From NCBI RefSeq assembly GCF_005503695.1, contig NZ_SCMU01000010.1, forward strand, positions 42,066 through 106,065: a stretch of 64,000 bases of DNA. Direction: 5' to 3'. The position numbers were made by a program, and so were the translations under genes. Of the stretch, positions 32,694-42,087 are shown piece by piece (within the stretch, counting starts at the first letter, position 1; each line of letters begins with the position of its first letter). Below the pieces are notes generated by a model that had not been told where the DNA came from, did no database searches, and saw nothing but the letters and a program-made list of their open reading frames with translations. Origin of the DNA: Sphingopyxis sp. 2PD (GTDB lineage Bacteria; Pseudomonadota; Alphaproteobacteria; Sphingomonadales; Sphingomonadaceae).

Positions 32694-33041
32694 GTGGGAA
32701 TCCTGCGAACGATCATCTGGGTGTTGCTGACCGCGGTGCTGGTCATTTTTGCCATGGCGAACTGGCTGCCGGTGACGGTGACCATCTGGCCGGGGCAGGT
32801 GCTCGATACCAAATTGCCCGTGTTGATCCTTGCTGCGTTCCTGATCGGCAGCGTACCGATGTGGATCGCGTTGCGTACCACACGCTGGTCGTTGAAACGC
32901 CGCCTCGACACCAGCGAGCGCCAGCTCGCCGACATGCGCGCGCTGGCCAATCGTCCCGTGGAACCCGTGTCGGCGCCTGCGCCCACCCCCGCTCCCGCCA
33001 CCGGAACCGCTTCCCCCAGCCTGCCACTGGATATCCCATGA
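32694..33041 (+). CDS. LapA-domain inner-membrane protein
   Basis: The 115-residue protein has two membrane helices (IIWVLLTAVLVIFAMANW and VLILAAFLIGSVPMWIALR), and a charged tail (LKRRLDTSERQLADMRALAN), the LapA/DUF1049 arrangement. In E. coli LapA works with LapB/YciM in lipopolysaccharide quality control. The start is GTG at 32694, after GAGGAGCAG. Its stop overlaps the pyrF start as ATGA. No lapB lies next to it here. Confidence 0.8.
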   Translation: MGILRTIIWVLLTAVLVIFAMANWLPVTVTIWPGQVLDTKLPVLILAAFLIGSVPMWIALRTTRWSLKRRLDTSERQLADMRALANRPVEPVSAPAPTPAPATGTASPSLPLDIP

Positions 33042-33712
33042 GCTCGCCGCTTTATCTCGCCATCGATCATCCCCACCTCGACGCCGCGGTGACGCTGGCG
33101 CAAAAGGTGCGGCATCATGTCGGCGGGCTGAAGCTCGGGCTCGAATTTTTCTGCGCCAACGGGCATCACGGCGTGCATGAAATGGCCAAGCTTGGGCTGC
33201 CGATCTTCCTCGACCTCAAGCTCCACGACATTCCGAACACCGTTGCGAAAGCGATCCAGGCGCTGCGTCCGCTCGAACCCGCCATCCTGACCGTACACGC
33301 CGCGGGCGGCCGCGCGATGCTGGAAGAAGCCAAGGCGGTGGCGGGACTGAACACCAAGGTCGTTGCGGTCACCGTGCTGACCAGCCTCGACGCCCCCGAC
33401 CTCGACGACATCGGCGTCGGCGGCACCCCGCATGATCAGGTCGTCCGCCTCGCCGCGCTGGCGCGCGAAGCCGGGCTCGACGGCATCGTCTGTTCGGGGC
33501 AGGAAGTGAAGGCGGCGCGCAAGGCTTGGCCCGGCGGCTTCTTCGTCGTTCCCGGCGTGCGGCCCTCCAACGGGAAGGCGGGCGACCAGAAACGCGTCGT
33601 CACCCCGGCGCAGGCGATGGCCGACGGCGCGTCGATCCTGGTCGTCGGACGCCCGATCAGCCAGTCGCCCGATCCCGACCTTGCAGCGCGCGAAATCGAA
33701 GCGACGCTTTAG
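33038..33712 (+). CDS. pyrF: Orotidine-5'-phosphate decarboxylase
   Basis: The 224-residue TIM-barrel enzyme has the catalytic DLKLHDIPNT (Asp59, Lys61, Asp64 in the D-x-K-x2-D pattern), an N-terminal LYLAIDHP, VHAAGGRAML, and the phosphate-binding VVPGVRP and GASILVVGRPI. It completes UMP synthesis. ATG at 33038 overlaps the LapA-like stop. A family B palindrome separates it from trpF. Confidence 0.95.
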   Translation: MSSPLYLAIDHPHLDAAVTLAQKVRHHVGGLKLGLEFFCANGHHGVHEMAKLGLPIFLDLKLHDIPNTVAKAIQALRPLEPAILTVHAAGGRAMLEEAKAVAGLNTKVVAVTVLTSLDAPDLDDIGVGGTPHDQVVRLAALAREAGLDGIVCSGQEVKAARKAWPGGFFVVPGVRPSNGKAGDQKRVVTPAQAMADGASILVVGRPISQSPDPDLAAREIEATL

Positions 33713-33725
33713 CCCACCCCAATTC

Positions 33726-33807
33726 CCGTTCGTGTCGAGCGAAGTCGAGACACCCATCGGTACGAAGCTTGGTCGAGGGGCATCTCGACTTCGCTCGATG
33801 CGAACGG
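33726..33807. repeat. Intergenic palindrome, family B copy 2
   Basis: The arm at 33726-33750 (starting CCGTTCGTGTCGAGCG) is the near-perfect complement of 33783-33807 (one mismatch). It fills most of the 113-base gap between pyrF and trpF. An inner TCGGTACGA/AGCTTGGTCGA stretch folds poorly. Confidence 0.85.
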
Positions 33808-33825
33808 ATAGCTCGAGTCTGAACC

Positions 33826-34455
33826 ATGTCCCCCTTCGTCAAAATCTGCGGCCTTTCCACCCCCGAAGCCGTCGACGCCGCCATCGAGCTGGGCGCCACG
33901 CATATCGGGCTCGTTCATTACGAGCCCAGCCCGCGGCACGTCGATCTCAAGACGGCCGCTGAACTGCGCAAGCGCGCCGGACGTCATGTCGAGGTCGCGT
34001 TGCTGCTCGTCAACGCGTCGCAGCAGCTGACCGGTGAGGCGCTAGCCGCGGTGCGTCCCGACATCATCCAGTTCCACGGCAATGAAAGCCCCGAATGGCT
34101 CGCCGTGGTCAAGCGGATCGCGCCCGCGCAGGTCTGGAAGGCCGTCGGCCTGAAGGACGCCGGAACGCTGGAGCGGGTCCAGAAGTATCAGGGAGCCGCC
34201 GACCGCATCCTGTTCGATGCCCCCGCAGCAGCGCTTCCCGGCGGGACCGGCACGCGTTTCGACTGGTCGCTGCTTCAAAATCATCGTCACACCATGGATT
34301 GGGGCGTTGCGGGCGGCCTGACCCCCGTGAACGTGGCCGAAGCGATCGCCGCGACCGGCGCGCCGCTGGTCGACGTGTCGTCAGGCGTCGAAAGCGCGCC
34401 GGGCGTGAAGGATGTGGACAAGATCGCCGCTTTCCTTAAAGCGGCGCGGTCATGA
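33826..34455 (+). CDS. trpF: Phosphoribosylanthranilate isomerase
   Basis: The 209-residue barrel has [12 protein letters not shown] (the catalytic Cys lies in KICGL), [25 protein letters not shown], and [32 protein letters not shown]. It converts phosphoribosylanthranilate to CdRP in tryptophan synthesis. ATG at 33826. It overlaps trpB as ATGA. Confidence 0.95.
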   Translation: MSPFVKICGLSTPEAVDAAIELGATHIGLVHYEPSPRHVDLKTAAELRKRAGRHVEVALLLVNASQQLTGEALAAVRPDIIQFHGNESPEWLAVVKRIAPAQVWKAVGLKDAGTLERVQKYQGAADRILFDAPAAALPGGTGTRFDWSLLQNHRHTMDWGVAGGLTPVNVAEAIAATGAPLVDVSSGVESAPGVKDVDKIAAFLKAARS

Positions 34456-35684
34456 GCACTCAGCCCAACAGCTTTCGCACCCAGCCCGACGAGCGCGGCC
34501 ATTTCGGGATTTTCGGCGGGCGCTTCGTCGCCGAAACGCTGATGCCGCTCATCCTCGACCTCGAACGCGAATATCGCGCCGCGCAGAGCGATCCCGCCTT
34601 CGCCGCCGAATTCGACGATCTGCTCACCCATTATGTCGGGCGCCCCAGCCCGCTCTATTATGCGGAACGGCTGACCGAGGAACTGCGCAAGGATGCCCCC
34701 GCGGGCAAGGGCGCGCAAATCTGGTTCAAGCGCGACGAGCTCAACCATACCGGCGCGCACAAGATCAATAATTGCATTGGGCAGATACTGCTCGCGCGCC
34801 GCATGGGCAAAACGCGGATCATCGCCGAGACCGGCGCAGGCCAGCATGGCGTCGCCACCGCGACCGTCTGTGCGCGCTTCGGCCTGCCGTGCGTCATTTA
34901 CATGGGCGCACGCGACATGGAGCGGCAGCAGCCGAACGTGTTCCGCATGAAGCTGCTCGGCGCCGAAGTGATCGGGGTCGAAAGCGGCGCCCGGACGCTC
35001 AAGGATGCGATGAACGAGGCGCTGCGCGATTGGGTCGCGAATGTCCACGACACTTTCTATATCATCGGCACCGCTGCGGGCCCGCACCCCTATCCCGAAC
35101 TCGTCCGCGATTTTCAGAGCGTGATCGGCAAGGAAACGCGCGCACAATTGCTCGAACGCACCGGGCGCCTGCCAGACCTGCTCGTGGCCGCGATCGGCGG
35201 CGGATCGAATGCGATCGGGCTGTTTCATCCGTTTCTCGACGACCCGTCGGTGCGGATGCTCGGTGTTGAAGCCGCAGGGCATGGGCTCGACAAGGAACAT
35301 GCCGCCAGCCTCGCTGGCGGCGCGCCGGGCATTCTCCACGGCAACCGCACCTATCTGCTCCAGGGCGAGGATGGGCAGATCGACGAAGCGCATTCGATCA
35401 GCGCCGGCCTCGACTACCCCGGCATTGGCCCCGAACACGCCTGGCTGCGCGACATCGGCCGCGTCGAATATACCAGCGCGACCGATACGGAGGCGCTCGA
35501 CGCATTCCAGCTGCTCTGCCGCACGGAGGGCATCATCCCCGCGCTCGAACCGTCGCACGCGATCGCCGCGGTGACCAAGGTGACGCGCGAGATGGACCGC
35601 GACGCGATTATCGTCGTCAATCTGTGCGGTCGCGGCGACAAGGACATCTTCACCGTCGCCGAGGCGTTGGGAACGCAGATATGA
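34452..35684 (+). CDS. trpB: Tryptophan synthase beta subunit
   Basis: The 410-residue PLP enzyme has the Schiff-base lysine Lys104 in [22 protein letters not shown], and the phosphate-cup glycines [10 protein letters not shown]. It joins indole and serine to make tryptophan. It is coupled to trpF upstream and trpA downstream by ATGA overlaps. Confidence 0.97.
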   Translation: MSTQPNSFRTQPDERGHFGIFGGRFVAETLMPLILDLEREYRAAQSDPAFAAEFDDLLTHYVGRPSPLYYAERLTEELRKDAPAGKGAQIWFKRDELNHTGAHKINNCIGQILLARRMGKTRIIAETGAGQHGVATATVCARFGLPCVIYMGARDMERQQPNVFRMKLLGAEVIGVESGARTLKDAMNEALRDWVANVHDTFYIIGTAAGPHPYPELVRDFQSVIGKETRAQLLERTGRLPDLLVAAIGGGSNAIGLFHPFLDDPSVRMLGVEAAGHGLDKEHAASLAGGAPGILHGNRTYLLQGEDGQIDEAHSISAGLDYPGIGPEHAWLRDIGRVEYTSATDTEALDAFQLLCRTEGIIPALEPSHAIAAVTKVTREMDRDAIIVVNLCGRGDKDIFTVAEALGTQI

Positions 35685-36472
35685 CCCGCTTCGCTAACGC
35701 TTTCGCCAAGCCGCACGCTGCGCTCGTCACCTTCGTCACTGCCGGGGACGGCGACACCGCCGCCGTCCTCGACGCCCTCGTCGCGGGGGGAGCGGACGTC
35801 ATCGAACTGGGTATGCCGTTCACCGATCCGATGGCCGACGGCCCCGCGATTCAGGCCGCGAACCTGCGCAGCTTTGCCGCCGGAACCACCACCGCCGACA
35901 TCCTTGCCATCGCCAAGGGATTTCGCGCCCGCCATGCCGACATCCCGCTCGTCCTGATGGGCTACGCCAATCCGATGACCGTGCGCGGCGCCGACTGGTT
36001 CGCCGCTGCCTGCAAGGATTCAGGCGTCGATGGCGTCATCTGCGTCGACATTCCGTTCGAGGAAGACGACAGCCTTGGTCCCGCGCTGCGCGCTGCCGGG
36101 GTCGACCAGATCCGCCTCGCCACCCCGACCACCGACGCGGCGCGCCTGCCCGCGGTGCTCGATGGCGCGGGCGGTTTCCTCTATTATGTCAGCGTTGCCG
36201 GGATCACCGGGCTGCAACAGGCGGCGCAGGCGAGCATCGAGGAGGCCGTGACGCACCTCCGCGCCCAGACCGACCTGCCGATCGCGGTCGGCTTCGGCGT
36301 GCGCACCCCGGAACAGGCGGCGAATATCGCCCGCGTTGCCGATGGCGTCGTGGTCGGCTCGGCGCTGGTCGAACTCGTTGCGCAGCATGGCGCCGATGCG
36401 CCGCGCCACATCGAAAGCTTCACCCGCAGCCTGGCCGCTGCTATCCACGGCGCAAAGGAGATCGCCGCATGA
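35681..36472 (+). CDS. trpA: Tryptophan synthase alpha subunit
   Basis: The 263-residue barrel has the catalytic Glu in [21 protein letters not shown] and the Asp in [10 protein letters not shown], plus [12 protein letters not shown] and [11 protein letters not shown]. It splits indole-3-glycerol phosphate to indole for the beta subunit. ATG at 35681 overlaps the trpB stop, and the trpA stop overlaps the accD start. Confidence 0.96.
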   Translation: MTRFANAFAKPHAALVTFVTAGDGDTAAVLDALVAGGADVIELGMPFTDPMADGPAIQAANLRSFAAGTTTADILAIAKGFRARHADIPLVLMGYANPMTVRGADWFAAACKDSGVDGVICVDIPFEEDDSLGPALRAAGVDQIRLATPTTDAARLPAVLDGAGGFLYYVSVAGITGLQQAAQASIEEAVTHLRAQTDLPIAVGFGVRTPEQAANIARVADGVVVGSALVELVAQHGADAPRHIESFTRSLAAAIHGAKEIAA

Positions 36473-37320
36473 GCTGGCTCGACCGCGTCCGCAACGCCCT
36501 GCCCTTTGGCGCCAAGCGCGATACCGCCGACAATTTGTGGCACAAATGCCGCCAGTGCCAGCAGATGGTGTTCGTCAAGGAATGGGAAGATAATCTGAAC
36601 GTCTGCCCGCGCTGCGACCACCACGACCGCATCGGCGCGAAGGAACGCTTCGCGCAATTGTTCGACGGCGGGCTGCACGAGATGATCGCCGCGCCCGCGG
36701 CACCCGAAGATCCGCTCAAGTTCCGCGACACCAAAAAATATGTCGACCGCATCAAGGCGGCGCGCGCGCAGACCGGCGACCGCGACGCCTATCAAAACGC
36801 CTTTGGCCGCATTTCGGGCCAGGGCGTCGTGATCGGCGTGCAGGATTTTGCCTTCATGGGCGGGTCGATGGGCGTCGCGGTCGGCGAAGCCTTCGTCGCG
36901 GGGGTCGAAAATGCGATCAAGCGCGGCGCCCCCTATATCGCGATCACCGCCGCGGGCGGCGCACGGATGCAGGAAGGCACGCTGTCGCTGATGCAGATGC
37001 CGCGCGCGACGGTCGCCCTTGCGCGCCTGCGCCGCGCAGGCCTGCCCTATATCGTGCTGCTTACCGACCCGACGACGGGCGGCGTGACGGCCAGCTATGC
37101 GATGCTCGGCGACATCCAGATCAGCGAACCCAAGGCGCTGATCGGTTTTGCAGGCCAGCGCGTGATCGAGAATACGATCCGCGAAAAACTGCCCGAAGGC
37201 TTCCAGCGCGCCGAATATCTGCTCGATCACGGGATGATTGACATGGTGGTGCATCGCAAGGAGCTGCCCGAAACGCTGGGGCGCCTGATCGGTTATCTAG
37301 CGCCCGAAAAGGCGGCTTAG
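36469..37320 (+). CDS. accD: Acetyl-CoA carboxylase carboxyltransferase beta subunit
   Basis: The 283-residue protein has a four-cysteine zinc ribbon ([22 protein letters not shown]) and a crotonase-type carboxyltransferase domain with [33 protein letters not shown], and [15 protein letters not shown]. With AccA it transfers CO2 from biotin to acetyl-CoA. It follows trpA with an ATGA overlap, a known alphaproteobacterial arrangement with folC after it. Confidence 0.96.
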   Translation: MSWLDRVRNALPFGAKRDTADNLWHKCRQCQQMVFVKEWEDNLNVCPRCDHHDRIGAKERFAQLFDGGLHEMIAAPAAPEDPLKFRDTKKYVDRIKAARAQTGDRDAYQNAFGRISGQGVVIGVQDFAFMGGSMGVAVGEAFVAGVENAIKRGAPYIAITAAGGARMQEGTLSLMQMPRATVALARLRRAGLPYIVLLTDPTTGGVTASYAMLGDIQISEPKALIGFAGQRVIENTIREKLPEGFQRAEYLLDHGMIDMVVHRKELPETLGRLIGYLAPEKAA

Positions 37321-37324
37321 TTCT

Positions 37325-37461
37325 TCCCCTCCCTGCAAGGGAGGGGGTCAGGGGTGGGTCTCGGCGGTCGGGGCTCGATGCCCCGACCGCCGAAATCTCT
37401 TCCACGTTGCCGCGCGGCTCCGCCGCACCCACCCCCAGCCCCTCCCTTACAGGGAGGGGAG
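37325..37461. repeat. Compound palindrome, family C copy 1
   Basis: The accD-folC gap is almost entirely a nested inverted repeat. CCCCTCCCTGCAAGGGAGGGG at 37325-37345 folds on itself, and a mirror version (CCCTCCCTTACAGGGAGGG) lies at about 37440-37458. In the middle CGGCGGTCGGGGC and its complement form a perfect 13-bp hairpin about the TCGAT loop. Outer arms GGGGTGGG and CCCACCCC pair too. Confidence 0.8.
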
Positions 37462-37467
37462 GAAACG

Positions 37468-38808
37468 ATGCCCGACCACGCCCACTCATCCGACCCAGCC
37501 GTCCAAACCCAGATCGACCGCCTCGCCGCGCTCTCGCCGGGGCGCGATGTCCTCGGCCTCGAACGCATCGCCGAGCTGTGCGCGCGCCTCGGCAACCCGC
37601 AAAACCAGCTTCCGCGCACTTTCCACGTTGCCGGGACCAACGGCAAAGGCTCAACCTGTGCCTATCTGCGTGCGATCCTCGAAGCAGAGGGGCGCCGCGT
37701 TCACGCTTACACCAGCCCGCATCTCGTGCGCTTCAACGAGCGTATCCGGCTCGCCGGAACGCTGATCGACGACGCGCTGCTTGCCGCGCTGCTTGAAGAA
37801 GTGCTCGACGAAGCCGCGGATCTTCAAGCGAGCTTTTTCGAAATCACCACTGCTGCAGCCTTCCTTGCTTTCGCGCGCATCCCGGCGGACGACTGCATCA
37901 TCGAGGTCGGGCTCGGCGGGCGCCTTGATGCGACGAACATCATTCCGCCCCCGGCGGTCGCCGGCATCGCTTCGCTCGGCATCGACCATGAGGCCTTCCT
38001 GCTTGCGCCCGAAGCCGGGACGCCGGGCGAGCCCGCAATGCGTATCGCGTGGGAAAAGGCTGGGATCATCAAGCCAGACACGCCCGTTGCCACCCTTGCC
38101 TATCCACCCCCCGTTCGCGACACCATCGCGGCGAGGGTCGCTGACGTCGGCGCGACGCTCTTTCCCGAAGGCGAGGTCTGGACGGTTGAGGCCGAAGGCG
38201 ACGCCTTCCGTTGGCGTTCGAAGCTGGGCTCGGTCGAACCGCTACTCCAGCCGCGCATGGCCGGCGCGCACCAGATGCGCAACGCCGGGCTCGCCATCGC
38301 GATGCTGCGTTTGGCGCCCGATCCGCAGCCGACCGACGCGGCCATCGCGACCGGGGTCGGCAATGCCTTCTGGCCGGGCCGGATACAGCGCCTCGGCGCC
38401 GGGCCGCTCACCGCGCTGCTGCCCGCGGGCGCAGAGCTCTGGCTCGACGGCGGGCATAATCCCGATGCCGGGGTCGCGCTCGCCAAGGCGCTCGAAGGCC
38501 GCGCGCCGCTGCACATCGTCTGCGGCCTGTTGCGGAACAAGGACGCCACGGGCTTTCTGCGCCCGTTCGCCGATCGCATCGCGTCGTTTCAGGCTGTCCC
38601 GATCCCGGGCCACGAACATCACGATCCGAAGGATCTCTGCCATTGGGTCCAGGTCGACCTCGGCATAGCCGACGCGCAGCCGTGCGACGACGTCGGGGTC
38701 GCGCTCCGCCATATCGCGGCGCATCGGCCAGCGGGCGATGTCCTGATCTGCGGGTCGCTTTATCTGGCGGGCGTGGTGCTGGGCGCGAACGGCGAGATGC
38801 CGGTTTAG
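37468..38808 (+). CDS. folC: Bifunctional dihydrofolate/folylpolyglutamate synthase
   Basis: The 446-residue Mur-ligase-like enzyme has the P-loop GTNGKGSTCAYL (from about residue 55), TSPHLVRFNERIRL, FEITTAAAFLAFA, EVGLGGRLDATN, and LDGGHNPDAG. It makes dihydrofolate from dihydropteroate and extends glutamate tails. ATG at 37468 follows GGGAGGGGAGGAAACG, and this ribosome-binding site is formed by the last arm of the family C repeat. It ends the trpFBA-accD-folC run. Confidence 0.95.
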   Translation: MPDHAHSSDPAVQTQIDRLAALSPGRDVLGLERIAELCARLGNPQNQLPRTFHVAGTNGKGSTCAYLRAILEAEGRRVHAYTSPHLVRFNERIRLAGTLIDDALLAALLEEVLDEAADLQASFFEITTAAAFLAFARIPADDCIIEVGLGGRLDATNIIPPPAVAGIASLGIDHEAFLLAPEAGTPGEPAMRIAWEKAGIIKPDTPVATLAYPPPVRDTIAARVADVGATLFPEGEVWTVEAEGDAFRWRSKLGSVEPLLQPRMAGAHQMRNAGLAIAMLRLAPDPQPTDAAIATGVGNAFWPGRIQRLGAGPLTALLPAGAELWLDGGHNPDAGVALAKALEGRAPLHIVCGLLRNKDATGFLRPFADRIASFQAVPIPGHEHHDPKDLCHWVQVDLGIADAQPCDDVGVALRHIAAHRPAGDVLICGSLYLAGVVLGANGEMPV

Positions 38809-38822
38809 GGGATATCATGTGG

Positions 38823-38841
38823 GGGCGGTTCAACACCGCCC
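38823..38841 (+). terminator. Hairpin after folC
   Basis: GGGCGGT (38823-38829) pairs with ACCGCCC (38835-38841) over a 5-base loop, 14 bases after the folC stop, and is followed by TTAGTTT. Plausible intrinsic terminator. Confidence 0.55.
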
Positions 38842-38848
38842 TTAGTTT

Positions 38849-38927
38849 CCGTTCGTGTCGAGCGTAGTCGAGACACGCGAAGGCACGCGATCCTCATGGG
38901 TGTCTCGACTTCGCTCGACACGAACGG
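38849..38927. repeat. Intergenic palindrome, family B copy 3
   Basis: The arm at 38849-38873 (CCGTTCGTGTCGAGCG...) is complementary to 38903-38927 with one mismatch. It lies between convergent folC and ampG genes. Confidence 0.85.
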
Positions 38928-38965
38928 GATGGACATGGTGGTTTGACCGCGCTCCCGGAAGCGGC

Positions 38966-40522
38966 TCACGCCACCTTCGGCGCCGGCCCCTTCCACGCCA
39001 GCAGCGCGCCAACGACCAGGGCGGCAAGCGACGCGTACATGATCTGCCACGCCAGCTCGAGCTGGTTGGCGAGCAACACGCCGACCACGCCCGCGACGAT
39101 CAGCGCAAAGCCGGCGATGCGCGCGGCGCCGACGGGCTTGCGAAGCTTGCCTTCGTCGATCGCGCCGCTCTGGCGGATCGATTGCACGACATAGCCCTTG
39201 CGCCACATCATCCACAGCAGGATCATGCCCGGGATAGCGGCGAGGATCGTGAGCCCCCAGAAGCCTGTCCAACCCAGCCTTTCCGCGGCAAACCCGGCAG
39301 GCCCGGCCATGAAGGTTCGCCCGATCACCGCAACCGACGACAACAGCGCGAACTGCGTTGCGGTATAGGCGATGTTCGACAGTCCCGAGAGATAGACGGC
39401 TACGACAGTCAGGCCGATGCCGCTGGTGATATTCTCGGTCACGATCGCCGCCACCAGCATCCAATAGTCGTTGCCCACGATCGACAGCGCCATGAACATG
39501 ACGTTCGAGAACATCATGAGCAGCACCGAAACCAGCAGCGCGCGGCCCATGCCGAGCCACAGCACGAACGGCCCGCCCAGCGCAGACCCGATAATCAGTG
39601 CAGCGAAGCCCCAGATCTTGTTCGCCGAAATATAGTCGAGGTCGGCGAAGCCGAGGTCGACGATCATCGGGCCGAGCATCGCCTGCCCCATCGCATCGCC
39701 GACCTTATAGACCAGGATGAACAGCAGGATCATCAGCGCGCCGTTACGGGTCAGGAACTCGCGGAACGGGTTGACCACCGTTTCGACGAGCCACTGCCCC
39801 GGCTTCATGCCCGATGCGCTACTGAAGCGGTCGACAAATTTGCCCTCACCCGCCCAGAAGGCGCCGAGGACCGCGGGAAGCACGCAGAGCGTCGTGAGCC
39901 CGTAGGCCATGGCCCAGCCAAGCCCCAGCCCTTCCTGCGAGGCGAAATAGATCGTCCCCGCGCCCGCGATCAGATTGCCGGTGCGATAGCCGAACTGGTT
40001 GGTGGCGGTACCGTGGGCGAATTCGTCCTCTTCGAGGATTTCGATGCGATAGGCGTCGATGACGATGTCCTGCGTTGCCGAAAAGAAGGCCGTGACGACC
40101 GCCCAGAACAGGAACCAGCGATAATCGTCCGGCTGCGGGTTGCTCGCGCCCATCTGCCAGATCGAGATCACAAGGAAGAATTGGACCAGAAACAGCCAGC
40201 TCCGCCGCTGGCCGAGCGCCTTGGTCAAGACGGGCAAAGGAATTTTGTCGACCAGCGGGGCCCACAGGAATTTGATCGTGTAGGGGATGCCGACCATCAC
40301 CGCAAAGCCGATGGTTGTCGGCGTGAAGCCGACCTTTGCCAGCCAGAAGGTCATGGTGGCGGCAACCAGCGTGAACGGGAACCCGCTCGAAATGCCGAGA
40401 AGGAAAGCGACGGCGGGATTCTTGCGCAGATAGGGCCGGAAGGCCGGGACCGCGAGCGCGACGACGACCAGCCCGCCGAGGATGCCGGCAAAAATGAGAA
40501 AACGGATAAGGTCGACGGACAT
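38966..40522 (-). CDS. ampG: AmpG-family muropeptide permease
   Basis: The 518-residue MFS protein has about fourteen hydrophobic segments. VAFLLGISSGFPFTLVAATMTFWL and GIPYTIKFLWAPLVDKIPLPVL are close to the AmpG N-terminus, as are GQRRSWLFLVQF, ATQDIVIDAYRIEIL and GTATNQFGYRTGNL. AmpG imports anhydro-muropeptides for wall recycling and, where present, feeds ampC induction. ATG at 40522. No recycling enzyme is beside it. Confidence 0.9.
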   Translation of the reverse strand: MSVDLIRFLIFAGILGGLVVVALAVPAFRPYLRKNPAVAFLLGISSGFPFTLVAATMTFWLAKVGFTPTTIGFAVMVGIPYTIKFLWAPLVDKIPLPVLTKALGQRRSWLFLVQFFLVISIWQMGASNPQPDDYRWFLFWAVVTAFFSATQDIVIDAYRIEILEEDEFAHGTATNQFGYRTGNLIAGAGTIYFASQEGLGLGWAMAYGLTTLCVLPAVLGAFWAGEGKFVDRFSSASGMKPGQWLVETVVNPFREFLTRNGALMILLFILVYKVGDAMGQAMLGPMIVDLGFADLDYISANKIWGFAALIIGSALGGPFVLWLGMGRALLVSVLLMMFSNVMFMALSIVGNDYWMLVAAIVTENITSGIGLTVVAVYLSGLSNIAYTATQFALLSSVAVIGRTFMAGPAGFAAERLGWTGFWGLTILAAIPGMILLWMMWRKGYVVQSIRQSGAIDEGKLRKPVGAARIAGFALIVAGVVGVLLANQLELAWQIMYASLAALVVGALLAWKGPAPKVA

Positions 40523-40635
40523 TCGGTGCTCCCCGCGGGCCGCGGGCGAGCGGCTCTGTGCTTGGCGTCAAGGCCTAAAGCCTTGGGGTCAAATTGGAAG
40601 CGGGTATTTGAGATGCACGCGGCCAGCCGTGCGGC

Positions 40636-41073
40636 TTACGCCGCCTCGGGGCGCCAATAGGTGGTGAGGCCGCTGACCTTGCGCGGCATCTTGTTCTGGC
40701 AGCTTATCGATTCCACCGCGCGCAACGCGGCAACGAGGGCCGAGGCGCTGTGCGGCTTGCTGAGGCAAGCCACCGCGATATCGCCAGCGTCGTCGGGGCA
40801 TTGCCCGGTCACGAGCAGGACCGCGATACCCCGGTCGCGTGCCAGCCGCGCCACTTCGCGGCCCGTCATATGCCCGGCCAGCCCCAAATCGAGCACCAGT
40901 GCATCGACCTGATCAGCGGCGATGATCGGCACGGCCGCTTCGCCCGAATCGACCGTCGCGACGATATCGTAACCGCTGTGTTTCAGCGTCCGCTCGTTAT
41001 CGAACGCGACCAGCGGATCATCCTCGATGATCAGCAGCCGCTTGATGCAGGACGGGCGGGACGCAAACAGCAT
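40636..41073 (-). CDS. Receiver-only response regulator
   Basis: The 145-residue protein is a lone CheY-like receiver. The acidic pair is in IIEDDPLV, the phosphoacceptor Asp in LVLDLGLAG, the conserved Thr in LLVTGQ and Lys in LSKPHSA. There is no output domain and no kinase gene nearby. ATG at 41073 follows AAAGGGAG. It is divergent from the pseudouridine synthase gene. The C-terminal tail (KMPRKVSGLTTYW) is outside the receiver. Confidence 0.85.
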   Translation of the reverse strand: MLFASRPSCIKRLLIIEDDPLVAFDNERTLKHSGYDIVATVDSGEAAVPIIAADQVDALVLDLGLAGHMTGREVARLARDRGIAVLLVTGQCPDDAGDIAVACLSKPHSASALVAALRAVESISCQNKMPRKVSGLTTYWRPEAA

Positions 41074-41226
41074 GGATACTCCCTTTAACGGCGCCATGAC
41101 GCGCCCGTTGGCACTGTGCAAGATTGCTTCTGCTTCCCATCGACGAAGCGACACTTTTCCGGCTATGAGCGTGGCTCAAGGGCAACACTGTGCCCCACAT
41201 AATGACAAAAGGCCGTATCCGTTCCA

Positions 41227-42087
41227 ATGACCACTCGCCGACCTCCCCGTGCCGCCCCGCGGACCGCGTCCAAAGCCGCCGGCGACCGCGACGCGCCAAG
41301 GGGACGCCGCGCCGCGCGCGGCGCCGCCTCCGCCCTCAAAACCAAGCCGGCAGAGGACGAGCGCGAAGATGGGCCGCAGCGGATCGCCAAGCTGCTGGCG
41401 CGTGCCGGCGTGGGATCGCGCCGCGACGTCGAACGGATGATCGAGGAAGGCCGCATCGCGCTGAATGGCCAGGTCATCGTTCAGCCCGCGCCTTTGCTCG
41501 CTTCGCTCGAAGGCCTGACGGTCGACGGCAATCCCGTCGCCAAACCCGTTTCGACGCGCCTCTACCGCTTTCACAAGCCTGCAGGCTGCCTGACCGCAGC
41601 CCGCGACCCCAAAGGCCGCAAGACCATCTATGACCTGTTGCCGCGCGATCTGCCGCGGCTGATGCCCGTCGGCCGTCTCGACTATAATACCGAGGGGCTG
41701 TTGCTGCTGACCAATGACGGCGAATTCAAGCGCCAGCTCGAGCTGCCCGCGAGCGGGGTCGAGCGCACCTATCGCGCGCGCGCCTTTGGCGACATCAGCC
41801 AGGCGCAGCTTGAGGAACTGGCGATGGGGATCGAGATCGACGGCGTTCGCTATGGCAAGATCGACGCGAACCTCGAGCGCCGCACGGGCCGCAACCAGTG
41901 GGTCGAAATGACGCTCACCGAAGGCAAGAACCGCGAAGTTCGAAAAGTGCTCGAACATTTCGGGCTTCAGGTGAGCCGCCTGATCCGGACCCGCTACGGC
42001 GCCTTTGAACTGGGCGGTATACCGCTGGGCGCGGTCGATGTCGTTCCGCGCGACGAATTGTTCAAATTCCGTCGGCAGATGGGATGA
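41227..42087 (+). CDS. RluB/RsuA-family 23S/16S rRNA pseudouridine synthase
   Basis: The 286-residue protein has a basic N-terminal extension (about 45 residues), an S4 RNA-binding domain (QRIAKLLARAGVGSRRDVERMIEEGRIALNG) and the catalytic domain with the Asp of GRLDYNTEGLLLLTNDGE, and EGKNREVRKVLEHFGLQVSRLIRTRYG. RluB is the most likely member. It overlaps rsmD as ATGA, so both ribosomal RNA modifiers are made together. Confidence 0.88.
   Translation: MTTRRPPRAAPRTASKAAGDRDAPRGRRAARGAASALKTKPAEDEREDGPQRIAKLLARAGVGSRRDVERMIEEGRIALNGQVIVQPAPLLASLEGLTVDGNPVAKPVSTRLYRFHKPAGCLTAARDPKGRKTIYDLLPRDLPRLMPVGRLDYNTEGLLLLTNDGEFKRQLELPASGVERTYRARAFGDISQAQLEELAMGIEIDGVRYGKIDANLERRTGRNQWVEMTLTEGKNREVRKVLEHFGLQVSRLIRTRYGAFELGGIPLGAVDVVPRDELFKFRRQMG

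Noticed and set aside
37325..37461. Repeats between accD and folC considered as a CRISPR-like or tandem repeat array.
   Set aside because: The units are inverted, not direct, with no uniform spacers, and no cas genes exist in the window.
38966..40522. AmpG together with the serine hydrolase at 12951 as an inducible beta-lactamase circuit.
   Set aside because: They are 25 kb apart, and the LysR gene at 14280 is coupled to apaG rather than to a beta-lactamase; there is no evidence for a link.
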